In this document: positions 22,861 through 32,180 of the stretch, one piece after another
How the letters are laid out: each line of letters starts with the position of its first letter
How positions within the stretch are numbered: the stretch's first letter is position 1
NCBI GenBank assembly: GCA_943788755.1
Contig: CALSRM010000003.1
Location: 620,001-684,000, forward strand
DNA: 64,000 nt
DNA from: an uncultured Flavobacteriales bacterium
Lineage (GTDB): Bacteria > Bacteroidota > Bacteroidia > Flavobacteriales_D > Parvicellaceae
Direction: 5' to 3'
Notes under the pieces: model-generated
Seen by the model: the letters and a program-made list of their open reading frames with translations, nothing else
Told to the model about the DNA's origin: nothing
The model's database searches: none
Position numbers and translations under genes: made by a program

Positions 22861-25515
22861 TTACATCCCTAAATACTTCTTAACGTTCGGGTCTGTTTCT
22901 ATAGCTTTCAATTCACTTAATAAGTTAGCCACCTTAGTGTCTTGAATTTTGCAGATATTCATTTGTTTCTCTCGTTCAGCAACTTGTTCTGATTTACCAT
23001 CCGCTCGCGCACTTTCTATTTCAGCAGATATTTCCAATGCTCTTTTTGAATAAAAATTTTGAACACTTGCTAGCAGGTTATACCCTGATAACTTAACAAA
23101 CCAAATGGATTCAGTTTCAACAATGTTTTGATAAACAACAATTGCTTTATCAATTTCCTCATTTGGCATTCTTAGCACATATTCATTGTATTTTTGTAAG
23201 AATCCTAATTTATTCATTCCATTCAGTTCAGGCACCGTTCTTAAGAAAAACGCATGCTCTTTCAAGTCTCCATTATTCGCATATATTGCAGCAATTGCAT
23301 TGTTAACAGAAGCGCTTTCTGCGCCTTCCATTGCCCTTGCCATCATTAACCCTTTTTCCGGATCGATGGATGTGACACCCGCTAAAGCAGTCCCCATTAC
23401 GCGATACGAAGAGTCTTTTAATGCCACCTCATAAGCGCTAATTAAGGCCTTGTCGTCAGAGAAATATTTCATCAACGTTTTAATCGCTTTTGCCCTCACT
23501 TTGGGATTGTTGTCGTCGGTTACAAGTGTCTTAAGCTTATTTTTCACGACTTCTGGCTTTGCTTGAACAGCTTTTTTTATTTTTCCCATTGCCATTGTTT
23601 TAACATTCCAAAATGGCTGGTTTAATGCATTAATAATCGCCTCAACAGCATTTGGATCACTACTCTTTCCACATTTATCTATTGCTTCTTTTTTATCCAA
23701 CCAAAGGCCAGCATGGTTCAATTGATAAACCGATTGTTCTAGTGGTTTCTTATCTGTTTTTTTCGCTAATAAAACTTTTTTTGCATCAATGTTTACCAAA
23801 TTAGGTTGAGAAGAAGCATTAAACTCAAAGGTGTTTTCTACGTTTTCAACCCACACCAATTCTCTGCGCGGTTTCCCCCCAACATATATATCAATGTAAA
23901 TAGGCAATTTATAAACAGGCCATTTTTCGGTGTCTTGTTTTTGCATGATTGAAACGGTCAATTTTTTTGTAGAATCATTGTATTCTTGCTCATACTTTAA
24001 AACGGGGTGTCCGCTTGATAAAAACCACTGATTAAAAAACCAATTTAAATCTTCTCCTGTAGTTTCTTCAAACGCCAACCTTAAATCATGTATTTCAGCA
24101 CTTTTATGTGCATTTTCCGTCAAGTACAATTTAAGTGATGCAAAAAAAGCGTCATCCCCTACATAAGACCTTAACATATTTAATATTCTGCCTCCCTTAT
24201 TGTATGAATGCCCATCAAACATGTCTTCTTTACTTTGATAGTCAAATCGTATCATATCCACATGCCCCCCCTGTTGGGCAGACATAAAGTAACCTTCCAT
24301 TTCCCTATATGCATTCATGTCAGCTTCCATCCTTCCATGCTCAAAGTCATCCCATAAAAATTGGCTGTAATTAGCAAAAGACTCGTTTAACGGAAGGTTA
24401 GCCCAACTTTCACAAGTCACGAGATCTCCAAACCAATGGTGAAATAACTCATGTGCAATTATGGACTCATTTCCTCCATCAATAATCTCTCTTTTTGTTT
24501 GGTATAAAAACTCACCATGGATTGTAGCAGAGGTGTTCTCCATTGCTCCAGAAACGTAATCTCTTACCACTACTTGGCTGTATTTTGACCATGGGTATTC
24601 AACACCTAATAATTCAGAAAAGTGTTCAATCATTTTAGGTGTTTTTCCAAATATTGCTCTTGCATGTGGCTCAAACTTCTTCTCTACATAGTAGCTTACT
24701 TCCATTTCAGAGCTATCTTTCTTTCTCCAGGTGTCTTTAACTATCGCAAATTCACCTACGGCCATCATAAATAGATACGGTGAGTGAGGCTGATCCATCT
24801 TCCAATAGTCTGTTCTTGTTCCATTTTCATTTGGCGTAGACCCTACTAATAGCCCATTTGAAAGAGTCGTGTATTTATCTTTTACCGTAATGTAAATTTC
24901 TTCTGTAGTTTTTTCGTTTGGAGAATCAATTGTCGGAAACCAAGCTGAACTTGCTTCGGTTTCCCCTTGCGTCCAAATTTCCATATGTTTGTTTTTGTCT
25001 GCTCCATCGTGGTTTATAAAATAAAGACCCTTCGCGTCAGAAATAGCGCTACTTCCTTCTTGCTTGACTTCTTCTGGGTTAGCCGTATATTCAATGTAGA
25101 TGTTATACTGTTCTGTGCGGGTGTATTCTTTGGGTAATTTAATTCTTAAAAACTGCCCATCATAGGTGTATTTTAGCTCCATTGATTTTTCATCATTTTG
25201 CCTAACGGAATGTATGTCCATTGCTTTTGCATCAAGGGTTAATGAATCCGTAGCATAAAAGTAAGGTTTAAGAGTTAGGAAAGCTTCTCCGTTTAATTGT
25301 TGGTTTTCCCAATCAAAATTGACCTTTAGTTTTGTATGAAGTAGATCATTAAAGCGCTTTTCCGAAGGATTGTAATGCTTTCTCATTGCCGGCTCTTCTT
25401 CTTCCTCCTCAATTATATTTTCAACACTTGAAGTTTCTTGTATTTGTTTTTTAGGCGTACAACTAAATGTAAGCAAACCACTAAATATCAGAACTATTCC
25501 GTTTTTTATATTCAT
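22861..25515 (-). CDS. M1 family metallopeptidase (aminopeptidase N-like lipoprotein)
   Basis: Zinc aminopeptidase removing N-terminal amino acids, probably anchored in the cell envelope. 884 residues from the ATG at 25515 (MNIKNGIVLIF); a lipoprotein signal ends at FSC. The exopeptidase motif GAMEN and the zinc site HELFHHW followed 18 residues later by the Glu in NESF are intact. The C-terminal ~270 residues are helical, HEAT-like repeats (AVEAIINALNQPFWNVK, VKNKLKTLVTDDNNPKVR), as in many Bacteroidota M1 peptidases. Single gene, divergent from the biotin carrier gene at 25649. Confidence 0.95.
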   Translation of the reverse strand: MNIKNGIVLIFSGLLTFSCTPKKQIQETSSVENIIEEEEEEPAMRKHYNPSEKRFNDLLHTKLKVNFDWENQQLNGEAFLTLKPYFYATDSLTLDAKAMDIHSVRQNDEKSMELKYTYDGQFLRIKLPKEYTRTEQYNIYIEYTANPEEVKQEGSSAISDAKGLYFINHDGADKNKHMEIWTQGETEASSAWFPTIDSPNEKTTEEIYITVKDKYTTLSNGLLVGSTPNENGTRTDYWKMDQPHSPYLFMMAVGEFAIVKDTWRKKDSSEMEVSYYVEKKFEPHARAIFGKTPKMIEHFSELLGVEYPWSKYSQVVVRDYVSGAMENTSATIHGEFLYQTKREIIDGGNESIIAHELFHHWFGDLVTCESWANLPLNESFANYSQFLWDDFEHGRMEADMNAYREMEGYFMSAQQGGHVDMIRFDYQSKEDMFDGHSYNKGGRILNMLRSYVGDDAFFASLKLYLTENAHKSAEIHDLRLAFEETTGEDLNWFFNQWFLSSGHPVLKYEQEYNDSTKKLTVSIMQKQDTEKWPVYKLPIYIDIYVGGKPRRELVWVENVENTFEFNASSQPNLVNIDAKKVLLAKKTDKKPLEQSVYQLNHAGLWLDKKEAIDKCGKSSDPNAVEAIINALNQPFWNVKTMAMGKIKKAVQAKPEVVKNKLKTLVTDDNNPKVRAKAIKTLMKYFSDDKALISAYEVALKDSSYRVMGTALAGVTSIDPEKGLMMARAMEGAESASVNNAIAAIYANNGDLKEHAFFLRTVPELNGMNKLGFLQKYNEYVLRMPNEEIDKAIVVYQNIVETESIWFVKLSGYNLLASVQNFYSKRALEISAEIESARADGKSEQVAEREKQMNICKIQDTKVANLLSELKAIETDPNVKKYLGM

Positions 25516-25597
25516 TTTCTTTGAATTATTGTATGAATTGCAAATATGAACATTAATCAGCAATCTGTGAATGAAATATGTATGTCTGGTATAATTG

Positions 25598-25628
25598 TTT
25601 GTTTAGCGAGAGATTTTCTATACTTTTG
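25598..25628 (+). promoter_or_regulatory. Consensus Bacteroidota promoter before the biotin carrier gene
   Basis: TTTG at 25598-25601, 19 bases, then TACTTTTG (perfect TAnnTTTG) at 25621-25628, ending 20 bases before the ATG at 25649. This is the best match to the Bacteroidota primary-sigma promoter in the window and supports the taxonomic assignment. Confidence 0.75.
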
Positions 25629-25648
25629 GTACATTAAACATTCTTTTA

Positions 25649-26161
25649 ATGAAAGTAAGCGCGAAAATTAATAACAATACCTCCGTGGAATTTTTTCCCG
25701 ACGCAAAAAATCCTTTGCGAGGAAAATTAAGCAAGGGTAAGTTTGAAATTGAAATTGTAAATAAAAATGACAATGAACTTTTGATTTCAAGCGGAGGAAA
25801 AAAACACATTGCTCGTTTACTTGCTATTGATTCTGAAAGTAAAACAGTCACATTAAAAATTGATGGTGATCGATTTGAAGTAAAGCTTACCGATGAATAT
25901 GATGTCCTACTTCAATCTTTAGGAATGGATGCCGCATCAATTAAAAAAGTAAACGAGTTAAAAGCTCCTATGCCTGGTGTGGTTGTAGATATCATGGTTG
26001 GCATTGGCGATACTGTTGTAAAAGACGACCCTCTTGTAGTATTAGAGGCAATGAAAATGGAAAACATGCTTAAATCTCCATCTGATGGTATTATAAGCTC
26101 AATAAACATAAAAAAGGGAGATACGGTAGAGAAAAACCGTGTTCTTGTAAATTTTGAATAA
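25649..26161 (+). CDS. Biotin carboxyl carrier protein (acyl-CoA carboxylase biotinyl subunit)
   Basis: 170 residues. The C-terminal ~75 residues form a biotinyl domain: ELKAPMPGVVVDIMVGIGD, then the biotinylation site EAMKMEN with the acceptor Lys. The N-terminal ~95 residues are a beta-rich region seen in small carrier subunits of propionyl/methylmalonyl-type carboxylases of Bacteroidota. It would carry carboxybiotin between carboxylase and transferase subunits, neither of which is in the window. It has its own promoter (25598-25628) and is 17 bases before the YceI gene, so the two may be cotranscribed. Confidence 0.92.
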   Translation: MKVSAKINNNTSVEFFPDAKNPLRGKLSKGKFEIEIVNKNDNELLISSGGKKHIARLLAIDSESKTVTLKIDGDRFEVKLTDEYDVLLQSLGMDAASIKKVNELKAPMPGVVVDIMVGIGDTVVKDDPLVVLEAMKMENMLKSPSDGIISSINIKKGDTVEKNRVLVNFE

Positions 26162-26178
26162 TTAAACCAAATCATTAA

Positions 26179-26835
26179 ATGAAAAAACTTTTTATTGCCG
26201 CTGGAATTATCTCATCAACAGCACTGTTTGTTAGTTGTGGAGAAACTGAAAAAACAGAAGAAAAAAAGGAAGCCCCTTTAGATACAGCTATAGAGACGAA
26301 GCCTTGTTTGCTAGCCTTAGACAACGAAAACGTTGTGGTAAACTGGACTGCTTTTAAGTTGAGTGACAGGGTAGGTGTTGGAGGAACATTTGATACCGTT
26401 ATTGTAAGTGGAGTGACTGAAAACGAAACAATGGTTGGAGCTGCAGCAACTGCTCAGTTTGATATTATTACGGGTTCTGTAAATTCTAACAATACAGAAA
26501 GAGATTATAAAATATCAGATAGTTTCTTTGGTACAATGGTAAATACTGCAACAATTTCTGGAAAGGTTCTTTCTTTAAATGATGATGGATCTGGAGCTAT
26601 TTCATTGACAATGAATGGTGTTGAAAAAGAAATTGCCTTGGACTGGAAAGCAACATCTGAAAACCGTTTAAAACTGTCTGCCGCTATCAACGTTAATGAT
26701 TGGAGTGCTAAGCCATCTCTTGATTCATTAAATGGAGTGTGCACTGCAGTTCATACAGGAAAAGACGGGGTTAGTGTTTTATGGCCAGATGTAGAAATCG
26801 AAGTATTTGCCGATTTTACAACAGATTGCGAATAA
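26179..26835 (+). CDS. YceI-like lipoprotein
   Basis: 218 residues with a lipoprotein signal peptide (lipobox FVSC, Cys 20), followed by a Glu/Lys-rich linker. The body fits the YceI lipocalin-like fold: VVVNWTAFKLSDRVGVGGTF, FDIITGSVNSNNTERDYKIS, FFGTMVNTATISGKV and the closing strand DVEIEVFADF. YceI proteins bind isoprenoid-type hydrophobic molecules in the periplasm. Ligand unknown here. It follows the biotin carrier gene by 17 bases and ends shortly before a terminator-like hairpin (26850-26884). Confidence 0.85.
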   Translation: MKKLFIAAGIISSTALFVSCGETEKTEEKKEAPLDTAIETKPCLLALDNENVVVNWTAFKLSDRVGVGGTFDTVIVSGVTENETMVGAAATAQFDIITGSVNSNNTERDYKISDSFFGTMVNTATISGKVLSLNDDGSGAISLTMNGVEKEIALDWKATSENRLKLSAAINVNDWSAKPSLDSLNGVCTAVHTGKDGVSVLWPDVEIEVFADFTTDCE

Positions 26836-26849
26836 AAGTATTCGTGAAA

Positions 26850-26884
26850 AACTATAAAGCCGATAGCTACTTTCTTGTATAGTT
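26850..26884 (+). terminator. Probable terminator after the YceI gene
   Basis: Arms AACTATA (26850-26856) and TATAGTT (26878-26884), 21-base loop, followed by a T-rich tract (GTTTTTCTTTTT). The long loop and AU-only stem make it weak, but position, 15 bases after the stop, and the tail fit a terminator. Confidence 0.4.
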
Positions 26885-26944
26885 GTTTTTCTTTTTAGTA
26901 GTTTGGTCGGGGTTCAATGGGATTAATTTATTTTTGCAATCGAA

Positions 26945-27646
26945 ATGAATGAAACGGGAATTCCCATAGATAAAATTTCCTCTGTAGAATGGATGCTTAT
27001 CCCACTTATTATAGTTCTTGTTTCATATGCAATAATAAGACATATGAAAGCTGGAGTTATTGGAGACGCGTTTCATCAATATTTTTCTTTTACGCTTTCC
27101 AATCAAGACTATAAAGCAGCTCATGGCTTATCCTCTCGGCTTTCAGTTGCTCTGGTATTCAATTCAATTATTGTAATTTCTATTCTTTTATACAAGATAT
27201 TAGCTAGAATAATTACTCCAGTAAATCCTTATTGGTTTTATGGATTGGTTGTCTGCGGGTTATTAATATTGTTAGGGGTAAAAATTGCAATAATCAGTTT
27301 AGTTAAAGACCTTTCGGAGTCTCGTGATGTGCTGGAAAAAGCAAAAAGTTATAATTATAGATATTATCAAATAATAGGGGTTTTGTTACTTCCTGGGATA
27401 GTTGCAATTTTGTTTTTTCCGCACAGTACTAATTTAAATATATATCTATTGGGTGAAAAAAGTCAAAATCTCGGAGAGGTGTATTGTGCGTTTTTATTAG
27501 CCGGATCCTATGTTATTAGGCTATCTCAAAGTATTATACAAAGCTTAGGTGTTAAAGTTTCGTGGTATTATATTATTTTATACCTTTGCACCCTCGAAAT
27601 TTTGCCTCTAGTCGTAACATATGGGCTATTGGTTGGCAAATTTTGA
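26945..27646 (+). CDS. DUF4271 domain-containing membrane protein
   Basis: 233 residues with about six transmembrane segments and a polar loop SKDLSESRDVLEKAKSYNYRYYQ-type region in the middle. The pairing with hemD directly downstream is characteristic of DUF4271 in Bacteroidota. A perfect -7 element TATTTTTG lies at 26929-26936, 9 bases before the ATG, with TTTG 23 bases further up, so this is the operon's first gene. Function unknown; a role linked to heme synthesis or membrane homeostasis is only suggested by the neighbour. Confidence 0.85.
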   Translation: MNETGIPIDKISSVEWMLIPLIIVLVSYAIIRHMKAGVIGDAFHQYFSFTLSNQDYKAAHGLSSRLSVALVFNSIIVISILLYKILARIITPVNPYWFYGLVVCGLLILLGVKIAIISLVKDLSESRDVLEKAKSYNYRYYQIIGVLLLPGIVAILFFPHSTNLNIYLLGEKSQNLGEVYCAFLLAGSYVIRLSQSIIQSLGVKVSWYYIILYLCTLEILPLVVTYGLLVGKF

Positions 27647-27671
27647 ATGTTTAACTAAAAACGAATTAATT

Positions 27672-28412
27672 GTGGGAGTTAAAACCATTCTAGTGTCTCA
27701 ACCGGAGCCTAAAAGCGGAAAGAATCCATTTTCTGATTTAGCAGGTAAATATAGCGTACAAGTTGACTATCGCTCTTTTATTCATGTAGAAGGTGTTGAC
27801 GCGCAGGAGTTTAGAAAAGAGCGTATTTTATTGTCTGATTTTACGGGAGTAATTTTGACATCTCGTATGGCGGTAGACCATTACTTTAGAATGGCTAAGG
27901 AAATGCGATTTACAGTGCCTGATGATATGAAGTACTTTTGCATTTCTGAGGCAGTTGCGTATTACTTGCAGAATTATGTTGTTTATCGTAAAAGAAAAAT
28001 TTTTTTTGGAAAACAGACCACCGCAGATCTAGGGGATGTACTAAAGAAGCATAAAAAGGAAAACTTTTTAGTGCCATGTTCTGATATACAGCGAAAAGTA
28101 ATTCCAGAACAATTAGAAAAATTTGGAATTGCGTTTAAGAACGCTACCCTTTATAAAACGGTTTGTAGTGATCTATCTGATTTATGTGCTGTTAAATACG
28201 ACATGCTGGTTTTTTATAGTCCCTCAGGAATTCAATCTTTGATTAAGAATTTTCCAGAATTTATCCAAAACGGAACTAAAATAGCGGTGTTTGGACCAAC
28301 TACAGCCAAAGCAGTAGAAGAGGCAGGGTTTAGAATTGATGTGCAAGCACCAAGCTCAAATGCCCCTTCAATGACAATGGCAATTGAACAATATTTAAAA
28401 GGGAAAAAATAA
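27672..28412 (+). CDS. hemD: Uroporphyrinogen-III synthase
   Basis: Closes hydroxymethylbilane into uroporphyrinogen III, the branch point to heme and cobalamin. I choose the GTG at 27672 (VGVKTILVSQPEP), giving 246 residues; the frame extends upstream into the DUF4271 gene but without HemD character. Two Rossmann-like lobes are visible: ILVSQPEP, ILTSRMAVDHYF, IFFGKQTTADL, LVPCSDIQRKVIPEQL, FYSPSGIQSLI and FGPTTAKAVEEAG. HemD proteins vary strongly in sequence; the SPSG and GPTTAKA motifs are the best evidence. A strong terminator follows at 28440. Confidence 0.88.
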   Translation: MGVKTILVSQPEPKSGKNPFSDLAGKYSVQVDYRSFIHVEGVDAQEFRKERILLSDFTGVILTSRMAVDHYFRMAKEMRFTVPDDMKYFCISEAVAYYLQNYVVYRKRKIFFGKQTTADLGDVLKKHKKENFLVPCSDIQRKVIPEQLEKFGIAFKNATLYKTVCSDLSDLCAVKYDMLVFYSPSGIQSLIKNFPEFIQNGTKIAVFGPTTAKAVEEAGFRIDVQAPSSNAPSMTMAIEQYLKGKK

Positions 28413-28439
28413 TTTTATTACGTGTCGTGCGTATATTTA

Positions 28440-28463
28440 CAAGGTCGACTTTAGTCGACCTTG
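28440..28463 (+). terminator. Rho-independent terminator after hemD
   Basis: Perfect 11-base stem CAAGGTCGACT / AGTCGACCTTG with a two-base TT loop, followed by TTTTGTTTT. It lies 27 bases after the hemD stop and 23 bases before rnpA. It is the clearest terminator in the window. Confidence 0.85.
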
Positions 28464-28486
28464 TTTTGTTTTAATCAAATGCTTCC

Positions 28487-28867
28487 ATGAAAAATACCTT
28501 ATCTAAATCGGATAGATTAACCAGTGGTGTCTCTATATCCCACATTTATAACAAAGGGAAACATTTGAATGATTACCCTTTTAAAATCGTATGGGTAAAA
28601 GAAACCGGTGAAGCAGGGTTGAAAGTGGTGTTTTCTGTTCCAAAAAGAAAATTTAAAAGAGCGGTTGACAGAAATCAGATAAAAAGGAAATTAAGAGAAG
28701 CATATCGTAAACGTAAAAACGATTGCCAGAAGGCTGCAGAAAGTCAAAATATACGTGTTTCTCTATTTTTGATATACCTGGGAAAAGATATTCCTCAGTC
28801 AGAAATAGTGGATAATAAAATAATCTTACTTTTAAATCGTTTAACGAAAGAGATTACAGATAAATAG
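28487..28867 (+). CDS. rnpA: Ribonuclease P protein component
   Basis: Protein subunit of RNase P, which trims 5' leaders from tRNA precursors. 126 residues, strongly basic. The RNR signature is intact in KFKRAVDRNQIKRKLREAYR, preceded by KVVFSVPKRKF. The N-terminus KNTLSKSDRLTSG matches the usual start of bacterial RnpA. It is not next to rpmH or yidC here, which is common in Bacteroidota, and it is followed 5 bases later by the S41 protease, a typical pairing in this phylum. Confidence 0.95.
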   Translation: MKNTLSKSDRLTSGVSISHIYNKGKHLNDYPFKIVWVKETGEAGLKVVFSVPKRKFKRAVDRNQIKRKLREAYRKRKNDCQKAAESQNIRVSLFLIYLGKDIPQSEIVDNKIILLLNRLTKEITDK

Positions 28868-28872
28868 AACCT

Positions 28873-30549
28873 ATGTTCAAAACCAAAAAGTCAATTTATA
28901 TTTTTCTAATAGCAGGAATTTTCATCAGCGCAACTACTGTTACGTCTACATTAATTTCCAATAATAATGATGATAATTATTTCGAAATAACTAAGAATAT
29001 TCGAATAATGGCATCTGTTTACGATAACATTAATACGTTTTATGTTGATGAGCCAGAGCCAGGAAATTTAATGAAAAAAGGGATTGATGCAATGCTGAGG
29101 TCCCTAGACCCTTATACTGTTTATATTCCAGAAAGTGACATAGAAGATTATCGGTTTATGACTACTGGGCAATATGGTGGAATCGGCGCAATGATAAAAA
29201 CGCAAGACTCTCATGTTGTGATTTCGGAGCCCTATGAAGATTCTCCAACTGATAAAGCAGGAATTATAGCGGGCGATATTATAATGGAGATTGATGGTAA
29301 ATCAGTAGCTGGAAAAACCACGAAAGAAATGAGTGCTATTTTAAAAGGTGGAGCAGGAACTATTCTAAAGGTTAAATATGAAAGGGATGGTGTTGCTAGC
29401 GAAACAATGATTACTAGAGAAGTAATTAAAATCCCTTCGGTTCCTTATTATGGGATGGTTGATAACGAAATTGGCTATGTAAAGCTAAATTCGTTTACGA
29501 GTACAGCAAGTAGAGATGTTTTGAAGGCGCTGAAATATTTAAAAGATAGTAGTGGTATGAAAAAATTGGTTTTCGACCTTAGAGGGAATGGGGGAGGACT
29601 CTTACATGAGTCTGTAAACATTGTGAATTTTTTTATTAGCAAAGGAGAGACAGTGGTTTCCACTAAAGGAAGGTTAACAGATTTGAATAAAGAGTATAAA
29701 ACACTAAACACTCCGTTTGATCAAGAAATCCCTGTAGTGGTTTTGGTTGATGGTTATTCTGCCTCTGCTAGCGAAATTGTTTCCGGAAGTTTGCAGGATT
29801 TGGATCGTGCGGTAATAATTGGAATGACAACTTATGGCAAAGGGTTAGTGCAGCAAACCAAAGACTTAAATTTTGGGAGTAAAGTAAAGCTGACAATTGC
29901 TAAATACTACACGCCAAGTGGTAGGTGCATTCAAAAGTTGGATTACGCAAACAGAGACGACAAAGGTTCTGTCTCTGAAGTAGCAGATAGCTTGATTAAA
30001 ACCTTCACAACAAAAAATGGCAGACAAGTAAAAGATGGTCGAGGAGTTGAGCCTGAAATTAAAATAGATCCTGGGGTTTATAGTAAGCTGACAGCTGTTC
30101 TTGTTTTCAAGAATTATATATTCAATTATGCAACAGATTATAAAAGAATCCACTCAGAAATTCCTCCAGCAAGTACGTTTTCACTTTCAAAAACCGATTA
30201 CAAGGACTTTATTGCTTATTTAGGAGATAAAGACATTGAGTACACAACGGATTCTGAGGAAATGCTTCAGGAACTGAGGGAGGTTGCTAAGGAAGAAAAG
30301 TACTATGGAGATTGTGAAATTGAATTTAATGCTCTTTTTGCAAAATTAAAACCAAGCCTTAAGGAAGACATGGTTCGGTATAAAGATGAAATTATAGAGC
30401 TTCTTGAAAATGAAATTGTTTCACGGTATTATTACCAAAATGGACGAGTAGAAGCATCTCTCAAAAATGATCCATATATGAAAGAAGCGAAAGATGTTTT
30501 ACAGAACCAAGTGCGTTACAGTGTTATTTTATCGGGAGAATCTAAATAA
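28873..30549 (+). CDS. S41 family C-terminal processing peptidase (CtpA-like)
   Basis: 558 residues with an N-terminal signal or membrane anchor (about 7-27). A PDZ domain follows (about 85-175, GGIGAMIKTQDSHVV to GDIIMEIDG). The S41 catalytic domain shows the Ser in GYSASASEIVSG and the Lys in TYGKGLVQ, preceded by LRGNGGGLL. The C-terminal ~150 residues are a helical extension. Such proteases cut C-termini of periplasmic proteins. It follows rnpA by 5 bases and is 2 bases before the O-antigen ligase gene, so the three are likely one transcript. Confidence 0.95.
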   Translation: MFKTKKSIYIFLIAGIFISATTVTSTLISNNNDDNYFEITKNIRIMASVYDNINTFYVDEPEPGNLMKKGIDAMLRSLDPYTVYIPESDIEDYRFMTTGQYGGIGAMIKTQDSHVVISEPYEDSPTDKAGIIAGDIIMEIDGKSVAGKTTKEMSAILKGGAGTILKVKYERDGVASETMITREVIKIPSVPYYGMVDNEIGYVKLNSFTSTASRDVLKALKYLKDSSGMKKLVFDLRGNGGGLLHESVNIVNFFISKGETVVSTKGRLTDLNKEYKTLNTPFDQEIPVVVLVDGYSASASEIVSGSLQDLDRAVIIGMTTYGKGLVQQTKDLNFGSKVKLTIAKYYTPSGRCIQKLDYANRDDKGSVSEVADSLIKTFTTKNGRQVKDGRGVEPEIKIDPGVYSKLTAVLVFKNYIFNYATDYKRIHSEIPPASTFSLSKTDYKDFIAYLGDKDIEYTTDSEEMLQELREVAKEEKYYGDCEIEFNALFAKLKPSLKEDMVRYKDEIIELLENEIVSRYYYQNGRVEASLKNDPYMKEAKDVLQNQVRYSVILSGESK

Positions 30550-30551
30550 AA

Positions 30552-32114
30552 GTGTTTAGTAAATACATCCCTTATACCAAGATCTACATATTTGCCTTGC
30601 TGCTATTGGTAATTGGCCTTTCTACGGGAAAATTTTTGATGAGCGTTTCTTCACTAACTCTGGCTGGAGCTTGGGTTCTGGAGGGTAATTATTTAGCTAA
30701 ATGGCAAAGAATAAAGGAACTAAGTTACGCTCCGTTAATTTTGGTAGTAGGCTTTCTTGTGCATGTAATTTGGCTTTTTAACACTAGAGATTACGACTAT
30801 GCCTTTCATGATATAGTAAGAAAACTCCCCCTCTTAAGTTTTCCAATTGTAATTGGATCTATTCCGGCATTTTCAAAGCGAATGTACGAGTTAATTGTTG
30901 CTGTATTTGTAGCCGGATTGCTAGTAAGCACCTTGCTAAGTTTTGGCGCATACTTGGAGTTTTTTTCGATAAAGGAAGATATAACAGATGTCCGTAACAT
31001 TTCTTTTTTTATATCTCATATTCGTTTAAGTTTATTAATTTGTTTGGCAATAGTTTTATTATTTTACTATTTCTTTAAAAAAGGAAAGGTGTTCCAAATG
31101 GTAACAGTTTCTGTGAGTTTTTGGTTCTGTTATTTTCTTTACATTCTTTCGGGTACGGGCTTAATTGTCCTAATTTTAATATTTACCTATTCAGTGATAT
31201 GCATAGTAATAGCGCAGTCTTCTATAAGGGTTAAACTACTATCTGGATCAGCAGGATTTGGATTTCTTGTTTTTGTGATATTATACGTAATGAATTCTTA
31301 TAATGATTATTCTCAAATCAAGGATAATGTTGTTTTTCAATCTTTAGAAACCCATACACCGGCAGGAGAAAGATATATGCACGATACAACCAGTTTAGTA
31401 ACTGAGAATGGGTATTATTTGTGGCTGTATGTTTGCCCAACTGAAGTGGAAAAAACATGGAATTCGAAAAGCGATTATCACTTTGATTCGATTGATAAAA
31501 AAGCCCAACCAATCTCCGGAACCATATATCGATATATTACCTCTAAAGGGCTTAGGAAGGATAAGCAAGGTGTTTTGGAACTTACTAGCGAAGAAGTCTC
31601 CGAAATTGAATCGGGCTTGACTAGCTGTATTAAACTATCAAGCATCAAACAAAGACTATATCAAATATTTTTTGAATTCAAAAATAAGGAGAGCGGATTT
31701 AGTTCAAATGGACATTCTGTTACGCAGAGACTCAATTTTTCAAGCGCAGGAATACTAATTGTAAAAGATAACTTTTGGCTAGGAGTTGGAACGGGAGATG
31801 TTCCAGATGCCTTTGAAGATAAGTATATAGAGCTAAACTCAAGGCTTGCTCCTGAAAATAGAAAAAGAGGACATAACCAGTTCTTAACACTTTTTATAGC
31901 ATTTGGATTTGTTGGCTTGTTGATTTGGATTATTTCATTTACATATCCTATCTTCAAGGTATTCAAGGATAGATATATTTATGGTGCTTTTTTAATTATT
32001 AGCTTACTAAGCTTTTTAGGCGATGATACCTTAGAAACACAGGCAGGTGTAACTTTCTTTGCCTTTTTCAATAGCTTTTTCTTATTTCATTCCTTGCATA
32101 AAGCGGGAAGATAA
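30552..32114 (+). CDS. O-antigen ligase family membrane protein
   Basis: 520-residue polytopic protein with about ten to twelve transmembrane segments and a large central soluble loop (about residues 250-400). The Wzy_C/WaaL signature lies after the loop: GVGTGDVPDAF, then RGHNQFLTLFIAFGFVG. The start is GTG 30552, two bases after the protease stop. Members either ligate O-polysaccharide to lipid A core or glycosylate proteins; the choice cannot be made here. A long palindrome begins at its stop codon. Confidence 0.87.
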   Translation: MFSKYIPYTKIYIFALLLLVIGLSTGKFLMSVSSLTLAGAWVLEGNYLAKWQRIKELSYAPLILVVGFLVHVIWLFNTRDYDYAFHDIVRKLPLLSFPIVIGSIPAFSKRMYELIVAVFVAGLLVSTLLSFGAYLEFFSIKEDITDVRNISFFISHIRLSLLICLAIVLLFYYFFKKGKVFQMVTVSVSFWFCYFLYILSGTGLIVLILIFTYSVICIVIAQSSIRVKLLSGSAGFGFLVFVILYVMNSYNDYSQIKDNVVFQSLETHTPAGERYMHDTTSLVTENGYYLWLYVCPTEVEKTWNSKSDYHFDSIDKKAQPISGTIYRYITSKGLRKDKQGVLELTSEEVSEIESGLTSCIKLSSIKQRLYQIFFEFKNKESGFSSNGHSVTQRLNFSSAGILIVKDNFWLGVGTGDVPDAFEDKYIELNSRLAPENRKRGHNQFLTLFIAFGFVGLLIWIISFTYPIFKVFKDRYIYGAFLIISLLSFLGDDTLETQAGVTFFAFFNSFFLFHSLHKAGR

Positions 32115-32142
32115 TTACTACGTAAATACATTACGTAGTAAT
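32114..32142. repeat. Perfect 12-base inverted repeat overlapping a stop codon
   Basis: ATTACTACGTAA (32114-32125) and TTACGTAGTAAT (32131-32142) around a five-base loop. The first base is the last base of the O-antigen ligase stop. No T-run follows, so it is not a classical terminator; it may end the transcript in another way or bind a regulator of the gene at 32181. Confidence 0.6.
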
Positions 32143-32153
32143 CGCTAATATTT

Positions 32154-32175
32154 GTATTGTAATAATTAACAATAC
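32154..32175. repeat. Second inverted repeat before the orphan gene
   Basis: GTATTGT (32154-32160) and ACAATAC (32169-32175), eight-base loop, ending 5 bases before the ATG at 32181. It could be an operator or an mRNA hairpin near the ribosome site. Confidence 0.45.
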
Positions 32176-32180
32176 GGAAT

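Noticed and set aside
27649-27655. Isolated GTTTAAC before hemD (also GTTTAAC near 42469 in pheS, GTTAAAC near 31240 in the ligase gene and 53918)
   Set aside because: No second arm at the 14-base distance; single half-sites are expected by chance in AT-rich DNA.
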